Below are positions 1 to 7,169 of a DNA stretch of 16,156 nt, one piece after another. The stretch's first letter is position 1, and the number at the start of each line of letters is the position of its first letter. The stretch is from positions 1 through 16,156 of the forward strand of contig CAZGIW010000089.1 of assembly GCA_964526285.1 (NCBI GenBank), read 5' to 3'. This DNA comes from CAYMAZ01 sp964526285. Lineage in GTDB: Bacteria; Bacteroidota; Bacteroidia; Bacteroidales; DTU049. The notes beneath the pieces were generated by a model, which searched no databases, was not told the origin of the DNA, and was given only the letters and a program-made list of their open reading frames with translations. The position numbers were made by a program, and so were the translations under genes.

Positions 1-17
1 TTTTTGATGATATTTTT

Positions 18-91
18 GGTCTGGTAGTTCAGTTGGTTAGAATACATGCCTGTCACGCATGGGGTCGCGGGTTCGAGTCCCGTCCGGACCG
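18..91 (+). tRNA. tRNA-Asp (anticodon GUC)
   Basis: The cloverleaf folds completely. The acceptor stem pairs 18-24 with 84-90 and has one G-T wobble. The D stem pairs 27-30 with 40-43. The anticodon stem pairs 45-49 with 57-61, with GTC at 52-54. The variable loop is 5 nt (62-66). The T stem pairs 67-71 with 79-83 around the loop TTCGAGT. The discriminator base is G91. No CCA is encoded (GCA follows), so CCA must be added after transcription. Only 17 nt of upstream sequence is visible, so its promoter or a possible tRNA cluster to the left cannot be judged. Confidence 0.97.
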
Positions 92-92
92 C

Positions 93-120
93 AAAAGGAG
101 AAAGAAATTTCTCCTTTTTT
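93..120 (+). terminator. Intrinsic terminator of tRNA-Asp
   Basis: An 11-bp perfect stem (93-103 with 108-118) closes a GAAA tetraloop at 104-107 and runs directly into a T tract. It starts one base after the tRNA discriminator, so it should end tRNA transcription. An open frame that starts inside the tRNA reads through this hairpin, which argues against translation from that upstream start. Confidence 0.85.
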
Positions 121-133
121 GGTTATAAACAAA

Positions 134-319
134 ATGATGATGTTTTACTCCTATGTGCTTTTTTCTGCAAAAATTGACAAACTATATTTTGGTTACACTC
201 AGGATGTTGACTCAAGATTGAAACGACATAATTCGGGAAGCCAAAGCTATACTGCTACTGGGAGGCCATGGGAATTGCGTTATTTATTCCTGTTATTCAA
301 CCATAAAAAAAATCCTTAA
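134..319 (+). pseudogene. Truncated GIY-YIG endonuclease-like gene
   Basis: From the ATG at 134 the 61-residue product begins MMMFYSYVLF, continues with KLYFGYTQDV and RLKRHNSG, and then GRPWELRY. This is the N-terminal two thirds of the small single-domain GIY-YIG proteins common in Bacteroidota: YSYVL stands for the GIY element, YFGYT for the YIG element, and an Arg-rich helix follows. From what I know of the family, intact members run about 80-100 residues and carry a catalytic Glu in a C-terminal helix. This frame stops at FNHKKNP right after an eight-A run (304-311), before that helix, and neither other frame restores it. I therefore call it a decayed remnant. The frame is open back to an ATG at 59 inside the tRNA, but that would translate the tRNA and its terminator. 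A weakly expressed nuclease-dead small protein is the alternative. Confidence 0.7.
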
Positions 320-352
320 TTTTACCACTGCAAACAATTGAGTTAATTCTGT

Positions 353-2338
353 ATGCAAATAATTAAAGATAACGCTGACAAAATCATCATCTGGTTTGCT
401 GTTGTTGCTATTCCACTCATATTTTCTGCAAAATCTGCAGACCCAGATTTGTATTTGCGGTTTGCTATGATGTCTGTTGCTATGATTGCTGCATGTGTGT
501 TCATAGCATTTTCAGCTAATAAAATAACAGTGGAAAAAATGAATGTGTTTCTACTGCTGTATATTGTATTTGTAATCTATACTTTTTCAAGAACTTTTTC
601 AAGTATCAACACTGGAGCAGCTGTGTTTGAATGGCTCAGAATTTTTCTGACATTTTTAGTATTTTTCATCTTTGTAATCCTCTTTGAAAATAAGAAGAAT
701 GCCAGTGCACTCTTCAGGGCTTTCACATTCCTGTGTTTCATACTTGCTTTTACAGGTTTAATACAGTTGCTCATAATTATAAACGAAGGAAATTTATCCA
801 TCCCGCTGAGTACCTACAGAGTCAGCTTCTTCTACGGACACAGAAACCTGTTTGTGCAAATGCTGGCTATGAGCTTACCCTTTGCTTTGTGTACAGCTGT
901 TTTTGACAGGAAAAAACTTTGGAGAACAGCAGCAGTGGCAGCTTTGTCGGTTGCAATTTTTGTTCTGATAATATTATCAAACCGTGCTGTCTGGATTGCA
1001 ATTTCGTCAGGCCTTGCTATTATTGTGTTTTTTCATTTCAGATATTACAAAAGGTTTAAAACCGACATAAAAGTGGCCATAATTAGCAGAAAACTGCTTT
1101 GGTTGAGCTTGATTGCATCTTTTATTGTAACTGTCATATCATACACAGCATTTTCAGATAAAAGCAGCATCGTCTCTCATACCCAGGGGATACTTGATAC
1201 AGACAAAGGCTCTGCAAAAGACAGAATAATTCTTTGGCAAAAAACAATTCAACTCATTGAAGAAAAACCTGTTTTTGGTCATGGCACAGGAAGTTGGAAC
1301 ATTGAAATTCTAAAATACGGCAATACTGGACTGGTGTCTGAAGATAATATAACATTTTATCAGCGACCACACAATGATTTTCTATGGATTGTTGGTGAAA
1401 CCGGCATAAGTGGCTTTGTCCTTTATTCAGTTTTATTGATGCTTATTCTCTACTTTTCCATCAAAACCATCATCAGAAGCAAACAATATGAGGAATTCTT
1501 TTTCAATCTGACCTTGTTGTCTGTTCTGATACTGTTTCTTGTGCTTTCTTTTTTCAGTTTCCCAAAGGAACGAATTGAAACGATTGTGGTTGTTTCTCCG
1601 GTGTTTGCTCTCATATATGCTGCATACTACAAAAACAAAGTTAAAACACAGCTCCGTAGTGCTTTTCTTATACCTTTGATGTTATTGCTATTGATAGTCA
1701 TGTCATTTACTGGTATTAGTTTATATCGTTCTGATATTCATTTACGTAATGCACTTATTGCAAAGGATGAGAAAAATTATCAGAAAGTAATCAGGGAAAT
1801 CAATCAAGCAGAATCAGGAATTTTCAAAATTGATCATTTTGCAACTCCTTTGATATGGTACAGAGGAAGTGCTTATTTCAATCTTCATAATACTCAGAAA
1901 GCCCATGATGATTTCAAAAAAGCTTATGAATTAAACCCATACCATATTCATGTTTTAAATAATCTGGGAACAACATCTCATTTGCTTGGAGACAACATTA
2001 GTGCAGAAAAGTTTTTCAGTGAAGCAGTGAAGATTGCTCCTGGATTTGAAGATGCAATTCTGAATCTTTCGGCCCTTTATTTTAATCAGGGTAGAATTGA
2101 TGAAGCGTACGAAACCATTTATGGAATTAACAATCAAACAGATAATCCAAGATACAGGCCGTTTCTTGAAGCAATTTTATTTGCAAAACTGGAACTGATA
2201 TTTGAAAATGAACCTGATGCTTTCGTAACTATTCAACAGATGATTACAGAAACGGATTCTTTGTACAAATGGCATATAGAATCTGTTGAAAATCAAACAG
2301 ATTTGAATACAATTCTTCACGATAAAGTATTGAGGTAA
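353..2338 (+). CDS. O-antigen ligase/polymerase-like membrane protein with C-terminal TPRs
   Basis: This 661-residue inner-membrane protein has roughly 11-13 hydrophobic segments up to about residue 458, then a soluble tail. The core matches the Wzy_C/WaaL family. SFFYGHRNLF lies at 158-167, RIILWQKTIQ at 291-300, PVFGHGTGSW at 306-315, and RPHNDFLWIVGETGISG at 338-354 in the large periplasmic loop. The R, W, P..G.G.G and HND..E.G positions are the family hallmarks. About 500-600 contains TPR-like helices, for example YRGSAYFNLHNTQKAHDDF and LNNLGTTSHLLGD. Members join lipid-linked glycans to lipid A, to other glycans or to proteins (PglL type), and sequence alone does not separate these. No glycosyltransferase genes are nearby, so it is not part of a visible O-antigen cluster. 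A weak -7-like TAATTTTA lies at 317-324. The downstream neighbours are two T9SS cargo genes. Confidence 0.85.
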   Translation: MQIIKDNADKIIIWFAVVAIPLIFSAKSADPDLYLRFAMMSVAMIAACVFIAFSANKITVEKMNVFLLLYIVFVIYTFSRTFSSINTGAAVFEWLRIFLTFLVFFIFVILFENKKNASALFRAFTFLCFILAFTGLIQLLIIINEGNLSIPLSTYRVSFFYGHRNLFVQMLAMSLPFALCTAVFDRKKLWRTAAVAALSVAIFVLIILSNRAVWIAISSGLAIIVFFHFRYYKRFKTDIKVAIISRKLLWLSLIASFIVTVISYTAFSDKSSIVSHTQGILDTDKGSAKDRIILWQKTIQLIEEKPVFGHGTGSWNIEILKYGNTGLVSEDNITFYQRPHNDFLWIVGETGISGFVLYSVLLMLILYFSIKTIIRSKQYEEFFFNLTLLSVLILFLVLSFFSFPKERIETIVVVSPVFALIYAAYYKNKVKTQLRSAFLIPLMLLLLIVMSFTGISLYRSDIHLRNALIAKDEKNYQKVIREINQAESGIFKIDHFATPLIWYRGSAYFNLHNTQKAHDDFKKAYELNPYHIHVLNNLGTTSHLLGDNISAEKFFSEAVKIAPGFEDAILNLSALYFNQGRIDEAYETIYGINNQTDNPRYRPFLEAILFAKLELIFENEPDAFVTIQQMITETDSLYKWHIESVENQTDLNTILHDKVLR

Positions 2339-2375
2339 TAGATATTTATTTGTGCATCGCTTTTTTTTTTTACAA

Positions 2376-2405
2376 GTTCAAAATCAAGAAATTTTATTAT
2401 TTTTG
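2376..2405 (+). promoter_or_regulatory. Bacteroidota-type promoter candidate for the IPT/TIG-repeat T9SS gene
   Basis: TATTTTTG at 2398-2405 fits the TAnnTTTG -7 consensus and lies 22 nt before the ATG at 2428. The -33 region (GTTCA at 2376-2380) is a poor match to TTTG. An 11-T tract at 2361-2371 lies just upstream. The -7 is convincing, the -33 is not. Confidence 0.5.
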
Positions 2406-2427
2406 TATTTATAAATATTTCCATACC

Positions 2428-3909
2428 ATGAAGAAGTCATTATCGTTTTTTATTGTATTTTGCGTTTTATTTCATGCAAACAGTCAGACAATTACAGATT
2501 TTACACCACCCACGGGGCATCAGCGGCAATTTTTAACAGCAACAATCACAGGTCAAAACACAAACTTTCAGCAGGGAACAGATGCTGTTAGGCTTACCAG
2601 AGGTTCAACTGTAATTACACCCCATCAGACAAACGTCGTAAGTCCCACACAAATAAATGCAGTGTTTATTTTAAATCAGGATCATCCGGTAGGTTACTAC
2701 AATGTTTCTATTCAAAAATGGGGTAGCTATACTTTATCTTTAAATGATTGTTTTTATCTGGAAAACGACACTTTGATTTCAACTATAGCCAATATTTCTC
2801 CTTCTGCAGCTGAACAGGGAGAATCTGTTACAATGATTATCACTGGTTCAAATACCAATTTCGGATATCCCAATACACAAACAAATGTCAGGCTAAAACA
2901 GGGAGCAAATACAATTTATCCTACCGGCATAACAATTGTAAATCAGACGACTATACATGCAGAGTTTATTTTCTCATATGCTCAACTTGTTGGTAATTAC
3001 GATGTTATTATTTTTAATTCTCTTGATGGCACTTTAACTGTAATAGGTGGGTTTACTCTTAATCAGGGACCTTCAGTTCCATCAATCACTGAAGTGAGTC
3101 CAAAGGTAGGAGTGAGGGGAGAAACACTGCAGCTAACCATTACCGGACAAAATACCAATTTTCAGCAGGGAACAGATAAGATAAGACTTTCCAAATCAGG
3201 TCAATCAGATCTCTGGCCACAGAGTACTGCTGTTTCAAACAGCACGACTTATCGAGCAACTTTTAATTTTACTCAAAGTTTGCAAACAGGGCATTATACC
3301 ATAAACATGGAGGGAAATGCTCTAATCACATATCAGAACGGGTTTACACTTGCAAAACTATACACTAAAACCGAAGCTGAACAATATCTTGATACAACAG
3401 TTGTGAATGACACAACAATTATTATAATTTCTCCGGATATATTTTCTTATGCAACTTACCTGAATACCTATAATATGTATGAGGCAGTTTTGGGAGATGG
3501 CAACCCTTTGCCAGGATACATGATATTCGACCCCATGAACCTTATTCTCTATATAGTAAATGCAAAAACAAGTCTTGACAGTACAATTGTATTTACAGTG
3601 ACAGATATCAACAGCAGAACAGCTTCTGTGGCAATCCCGTTTGGGGAATATCTTACAGGTGAGAAACCGCATATGCTTATTGAAACAAAATATCTTCTTT
3701 TTCCCAATCCTTCACGAAGTTCTTTATATATAAGTAATTTATACGAAAACTCAGAATATATTATCTATAATATCCTTTCGAACAAAATTGAAGAGGGCAG
3801 GTATATTCCTGGTTTGGGAATTCCGGTTTCTCATTTGCCTGATGGTATATATTTTATTGAATTTTCACAGGAAGGAATATTATTCCGAAGAAAGTTTTTT
3901 AAACTGTAA
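2428..3909 (+). CDS. Secreted T9SS-sorted protein with three IPT/TIG-like repeats
   Basis: The product is 493 residues. I start at MKKSLSFFIV because it opens a signal peptide (about 1-20, ending NSQ) and lies just after the promoter candidate. The open frame extends 26 codons upstream to 2350, but that would run through the promoter. Three tandem beta-sandwich repeats of about 92 residues lie at 21-112, 119-211 and 217-309. Each begins I..(I/V/F)(S/T)P, continues with TITGQNTNFQQGTD or a variant, and ends G.Y.V/I; this resembles IPT/TIG folds. About 311-407 looks like a cadherin/He_PIG-type Ig domain (GNPLPGYMIFD, then FTVTDINSRTASV). From 422 on is a type A T9SS sorting domain (LLFPNPSRSSLYIS, then LPDGIYFIEF, RRKFFKL). 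It is presumably exported by Sec, moved across the outer membrane by T9SS and released or anchored after CTD cleavage. Adhesion or matrix binding is plausible, but no enzymatic domain is visible. Confidence 0.85.
   Translation: MKKSLSFFIVFCVLFHANSQTITDFTPPTGHQRQFLTATITGQNTNFQQGTDAVRLTRGSTVITPHQTNVVSPTQINAVFILNQDHPVGYYNVSIQKWGSYTLSLNDCFYLENDTLISTIANISPSAAEQGESVTMIITGSNTNFGYPNTQTNVRLKQGANTIYPTGITIVNQTTIHAEFIFSYAQLVGNYDVIIFNSLDGTLTVIGGFTLNQGPSVPSITEVSPKVGVRGETLQLTITGQNTNFQQGTDKIRLSKSGQSDLWPQSTAVSNSTTYRATFNFTQSLQTGHYTINMEGNALITYQNGFTLAKLYTKTEAEQYLDTTVVNDTTIIIISPDIFSYATYLNTYNMYEAVLGDGNPLPGYMIFDPMNLILYIVNAKTSLDSTIVFTVTDINSRTASVAIPFGEYLTGEKPHMLIETKYLLFPNPSRSSLYISNLYENSEYIIYNILSNKIEEGRYIPGLGIPVSHLPDGIYFIEFSQEGILFRRKFFKL
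2488..3354 (+). repeat. Three tandem repeats of about 280-290 bp coding for IPT/TIG-like domains
   Basis: The three protein repeats (residues 21-112, 119-211, 217-309 of the encoded protein) share the core TGxNTNF. Repeats 1 and 3 are closest: both encode TITGQNTNFQQGTD and share an 18-bp identical DNA stretch at 2566-2583 and 3160-3177. Repeat 2 has diverged more (TGSNTNFGYPNTQTN). Boundaries are approximate. Confidence 0.75.
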
Positions 3910-3918
3910 CAAACTACC

Positions 3919-3949
3919 TTGTAACATTCCATTTAATTTCTTATCTTTG
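3919..3949 (+). promoter_or_regulatory. Bacteroidota-type promoter for the FG-GAP/VCBS T9SS gene
   Basis: TTG at 3919-3921 and TATCTTTG at 3942-3949 (TAnnTTTG) are separated by 20 nt, which fits the phylum's -33/-7 arrangement. The predicted start point near 3956 leaves a leader of only about a dozen bases before the ATG at 3968. It lies in the 58-bp gap between the two T9SS genes and decides the start codon of the downstream gene. Confidence 0.65.
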
Positions 3950-3967
3950 TTGAAAATTTCACAAACA

Positions 3968-6268
3968 ATGAAAACACTCAACATTTCATTATATATACTT
4001 TTTTTCTTCTTAACAGGATTTGTTACAAAATCTCAAAACAATTTGTATCCGTTTGGCTTTGATCAGGATTTCTCTGTAGTGGTTGTTGACCAAACTAATG
4101 ATACACTCGATTTTGCCTGGTGGGGTGGATTAAATGCTGTGCAATTTGCTGAAATGGACTTGAACCTCGACGGTGTTACAGATTTGATTCTTTTCGACCG
4201 AAGCGGAAACAAATTGCTGCCTTTGATAAACGAAAACATTCATGGAGAATTCAGCTACAGATATGCACCCGAATACAGAAAGTATTTTCCTTCTGATCTT
4301 CATGACTGGATTATTACTTATGATTTTAACAACGACGGAAAAATGGATATCTTTTCATATTCAGTGGGTGGAATTAAAGTGCACAAAAATGTTTCAACAA
4401 CCACCGAACTGAAATTTGAACTTTGGTCTTTTTTACTTAATTCACTGATATACAGTAATTATCTAAACATATATTTAACAGATGTTGATTATCCTCTCAT
4501 TACAGATGTTGACGGTGACGGTGACGTGGATATTCTGACTTTTTATTTACTTGGGAATTTTGTTGAATTACATAAAAACATGGGGGTTGAATTGCATGGA
4601 AATTCTGATACCATGGATTTTCACCGGGATTACAGATGCTGGGGAAATTTTGCCGAACATGATAGCAGTAATGAATTATATCTGGAAATTACTTGTCCAT
4701 GGTCAAAAGATTATCAAACACCAGATAAGGATATTATGCATGTGGGGTCAACTATGCTGTTTATTGACACTGACGGTGACGGATTAAGAGACCTGCTGCT
4801 CGGAGATACAGATTATCCAAATCTTATTCTTCTCAAAAATGGAGGGACTTCTGATTCTGCCCATTTTATCTCTCAGGATCTTTATTTTCCCTCAAATACA
4901 AAAAGTATTGAACTTTATTCTATCCCTGTGCCGGCTTTTATAGATATTAACAATGATGGAATGAAAGAGCTGCTTGTGTCAAATTTTGATGCTTCTCCTG
5001 TTATCAGTGAAACTAAAAACAGCATATGGTATTATAAAAATCATGGTACCAATGATAGCCTTGATCTTGAATTTATTCAGGACAATTTTATACAGGACAA
5101 AATGATTGAGCATGGAAGCGGTGCTTATCCTGTGCTTCAAGACTGGAACGGAAACGGACTGCATGATTTATTCGTAGCCAACTATGGTTCAAGGGATTCT
5201 TCATGGTATGAATTCGGATTTCTATATAGTTCATTCATTTCTACCATTGCTCTTTATGAAAACATAGGTACAGCAACAGAACCAAAGTTCAAACTTGTTA
5301 CAGAAGATTTTGCAAACATCTCTTCACTTGAACTTATTGCTGTTTATCCTGCATTTGCTGACCTTGACGGAGACGGGGATATGGATATGGTCATTGGTAA
5401 CCGCGAAGGCACACTTCTCTATTTTGAAAACACAGCTGGTGTTGGCAATCCAATGAATATGAATTTGGTTAATCCTAACTGGTTGGGTATTGATGTTGGA
5501 CAGTTTTCTGCACCGGTGTTTTTCGATTTAACAAAAAACGGACTACCTGACCTTATTGTTGGTGAGCGCATGGGATACTTGTCATACTGGCAAAATACAG
5601 GAACAGCAGCTTCCCCTTTGTTTACACATATTACTGACACTCTTGGACAAGTGTATACCGCTGATTTGATGCATTCATATTATGGTCACAGTATTCCATG
5701 TTTCTTCAGAGATACGTTGGGTGAGACTTTTCTTTTTACAGGATCAAATCGTGGATGGATTCTTCATTATAAAAATATTGACAACAATTTAAGCGGAGCA
5801 TTTACACTGATTGATACTGTGTTTGTTGCTGACGGAAATGATAAAATCAAAATTGCAGAAGGCATGAGAGTGGCCCCGTTTGTTTTTGATCTGAATAATA
5901 ATGGGTATCCTGATATGCTTGTTGGTAACTACAGGGGAGGGTTGTCCTATTTTAAAGGTGTTCAGCCACCTCCGGATACTGTCGGTATTTCATCTCCTAC
6001 AACGCCTGATTTCAATCTTAAGGTTTTTCCCAATCCATTTATTGATGAAATTATAATAACAACTGAGGAAAATATCAATCTTAACAGCATACAAATTCAA
6101 GTATATTCAATTGACGGAAGGCTTATACTTTCTGATTTTTTAGAAAATTCTCATGAAATCAGAATCAATACGTCTGCTTTGCAACAGGGTTTGTATATTA
6201 TTCAGGTATTTGCTGAGAATAGTTTTAATGTCAGGCAATTGAAACATACCAAAATTGTGAAGTATTGA
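3968..6268 (+). CDS. Secreted T9SS-sorted FG-GAP/VCBS-repeat beta-propeller protein
   Basis: The product is 766 residues. The start at 3968 (MKTLNISLYI) gives a signal peptide (about 1-23) and follows the promoter at 3919-3949. The same frame is open 60 codons further, back to 3788, but that part overlaps the preceding gene in another frame. At least nine calcium-loop FG-GAP/VCBS-type units are visible, near residues 61-73, 118-128, 179-190, 265-278, 323-336, 390-402, 462-475, 517-532 and 638-652. Examples are DVDGDGDVDIL, DTDGDGLRDLLLG, DLDGDGDMDMVIG and DLNNNGYPDMLVG. Many are followed by a strand ending LxYxxN. This spacing suggests a seven- or eight-bladed propeller like integrin alpha heads. 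Residues 685-766 are a type A T9SS sorting domain (KVFPNPFIDEIIIT, SIDGRLI, LQQGLYIIQV, KIVKY). No catalytic domain is seen; a calcium-stabilised surface or secreted binding protein is the likely role. Confidence 0.88.
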   Translation: MKTLNISLYILFFFLTGFVTKSQNNLYPFGFDQDFSVVVVDQTNDTLDFAWWGGLNAVQFAEMDLNLDGVTDLILFDRSGNKLLPLINENIHGEFSYRYAPEYRKYFPSDLHDWIITYDFNNDGKMDIFSYSVGGIKVHKNVSTTTELKFELWSFLLNSLIYSNYLNIYLTDVDYPLITDVDGDGDVDILTFYLLGNFVELHKNMGVELHGNSDTMDFHRDYRCWGNFAEHDSSNELYLEITCPWSKDYQTPDKDIMHVGSTMLFIDTDGDGLRDLLLGDTDYPNLILLKNGGTSDSAHFISQDLYFPSNTKSIELYSIPVPAFIDINNDGMKELLVSNFDASPVISETKNSIWYYKNHGTNDSLDLEFIQDNFIQDKMIEHGSGAYPVLQDWNGNGLHDLFVANYGSRDSSWYEFGFLYSSFISTIALYENIGTATEPKFKLVTEDFANISSLELIAVYPAFADLDGDGDMDMVIGNREGTLLYFENTAGVGNPMNMNLVNPNWLGIDVGQFSAPVFFDLTKNGLPDLIVGERMGYLSYWQNTGTAASPLFTHITDTLGQVYTADLMHSYYGHSIPCFFRDTLGETFLFTGSNRGWILHYKNIDNNLSGAFTLIDTVFVADGNDKIKIAEGMRVAPFVFDLNNNGYPDMLVGNYRGGLSYFKGVQPPPDTVGISSPTTPDFNLKVFPNPFIDEIIITTEENINLNSIQIQVYSIDGRLILSDFLENSHEIRINTSALQQGLYIIQVFAENSFNVRQLKHTKIVKY

Positions 6269-6293
6269 TTATCAGATATTTTTGATTGAAATT

Positions 6294-6329
6294 AAAAGAT
6301 TGTTAATAAGTTTTCTAATAATCTTTTTT
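6294..6329 (+). terminator. Intrinsic terminator downstream of the T9SS module
   Basis: A 12-bp stem (6294-6305 with 6316-6327) contains one G-T wobble at 6302/6319, closes a 10-nt loop and ends in a T run. It lies 25 nt after the stop at 6268 and separates the surface-protein genes from the tpiA operon. The stem is AT-rich, so efficiency may be moderate. Confidence 0.75.
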
Positions 6330-6360
6330 ATCAGATTACTTCTGTAAACATGAAATATTC

Positions 6361-6368
6361 TATATTTG
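6361..6368 (+). promoter_or_regulatory. -7 element of the candidate tpiA promoter
   Basis: TATATTTG fits TAnnTTTG exactly and lies after the upstream terminator and 39 nt before the tpiA ATG. No good -33 TTTG is found at the expected distance, so the promoter may be weak or helped by a factor. The predicted start point, about 6374-6376, falls inside the palindrome at 6370-6387. Confidence 0.55.
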
Positions 6369-6369
6369 A

Positions 6370-6387
6370 AAACGTTTATAAAACGTT
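6370..6387. promoter_or_regulatory. Palindromic operator-like site on the tpiA transcription start
   Basis: AACGTTT (6371-6377) and AAACGTT (6381-6387) form a perfect 7-bp inverted repeat with a 3-bp spacer. The left arm also sits in an 8-bp palindrome, AAACGTTT (6370-6377). AAnCGnTT cores are typical of LacI/GalR-family operators. Immediately downstream of the -7 element, a bound repressor would block initiation. A hairpin at the 5' end of the mRNA is an equal alternative. No regulator gene is in the window. Confidence 0.4.
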
Positions 6388-6407
6388 GTTTAAAAAAAAA
6401 TTGACTT

Positions 6408-7169
6408 ATGAGAAAGAAAGTAGTGGCCGCCAACTGGAAGATGAACAAAACCCCTCAGGCGGTGTCCGAATTTTTACAGTTATTTGATTATGAGAAAGCT
6501 GCAACATGTTTCAATGTGCAAACAATCATTTGTCCATCTTTTCCATACTTGATGATGCTTCATGAATTCTATTCAACAAAGGGCATTTTTGTTGGAGCAC
6601 AAAATGTTTCACAGCATCAGGAAGGAGCCTTTACCGGAGAAGTTTCTGCAAATATGCTTAGCGAAATGAAAATCACACATTGTATTGTGGGACATTCTGA
6701 ACGAAGGCAGTATTTTGATGAAGATGACAAGATGATTTCTGAAAAGGTAAATATTCTTCTTTCCAATAATGTTCAGCCAGTTTTTTGTTGTGGTGAGTTG
6801 CTTGAACAACGTAACTCAGGAAAACAGTTTGACATAGTTGAAACTCAGATATCAAATGCTTTGTTCCATCTCAATGAACAGCAATTTAGCCGCATTATCA
6901 TTGCTTACGAACCTGTTTGGGCTATTGGTACCGGAGTGAATGCCACTTCAGAGCAAGCACAGGAAATGCATTGCTTTATCAGAGGTTTAATTAAGAAACA
7001 ATTTGGAGAAAGTGTGGCTGAAAATACTCAGATTCTTTATGGAGGCAGTTGCAACTCATCCAATGCTGCTGAGCTATTTCAATGTGAGGATGTTGATGGA
7101 GGACTTGTTGGCGGAGCATCTCTCAAACCTGATGAATTTATTAAAATAATTTTGATTGCCAATGAATAA
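6408..7169 (+). CDS. tpiA: Triosephosphate isomerase
   Basis: This cytosolic enzyme interconverts dihydroxyacetone phosphate and glyceraldehyde 3-phosphate in glycolysis and gluconeogenesis. The 253-residue length is normal for the family. The N-terminal AANWKMN holds Asn9 and Lys11, the phosphate/substrate pair. CIVGHSERR holds the electrophile His96, and AYEPVWAIGTG holds the base Glu168 and flexible loop 6. The phosphate-binding turns YGGS (211-214) and GGLVGGASL (231-239) are intact, so the protein should be active. The start MRKKVVAANWKMN is the standard beginning. It is the first gene after the terminator at 6294-6329 and has its own promoter candidate with a palindrome. Its 3' end overlaps prmA by 8 nt, so the two are probably co-transcribed and may be translationally coupled. 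Confidence 0.98.
   Translation: MRKKVVAANWKMNKTPQAVSEFLQLFDYEKAATCFNVQTIICPSFPYLMMLHEFYSTKGIFVGAQNVSQHQEGAFTGEVSANMLSEMKITHCIVGHSERRQYFDEDDKMISEKVNILLSNNVQPVFCCGELLEQRNSGKQFDIVETQISNALFHLNEQQFSRIIIAYEPVWAIGTGVNATSEQAQEMHCFIRGLIKKQFGESVAENTQILYGGSCNSSNAAELFQCEDVDGGLVGGASLKPDEFIKIILIANE

Noticed and set aside
11..18. TATTTTTG matching the TAnnTTTG -7 element just before tRNA-Asp
   Set aside because: It overlaps the first base of the tRNA, so transcription from it would begin inside the gene. Probably chance in a T-rich spacer.
59..133. N-terminal extension of the GIY-YIG frame starting inside the tRNA
   Set aside because: It would translate the tRNA T arm and its terminator hairpin; the ATG cluster at 134-142 is a better start.
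2339..2371. T11 tract after the ligase gene as an intrinsic terminator
   Set aside because: No stable stem is found immediately upstream of the T run.
2350..2427. 26-codon upstream extension of the IPT/TIG-like protein
   Set aside because: It runs across the promoter candidate and would bury the signal peptide that begins at 2428.
3358..3672. 104-codon minus-strand frame within the IPT/TIG-like gene
   Set aside because: Antisense shadow of a well-supported coding region; Cys-rich and without family features.
3788..3967. 60-codon upstream extension of the FG-GAP protein, overlapping the previous gene
   Set aside because: It lies in another frame of the T9SS domain of the preceding gene, and a signal peptide plus promoter place the start at 3968.
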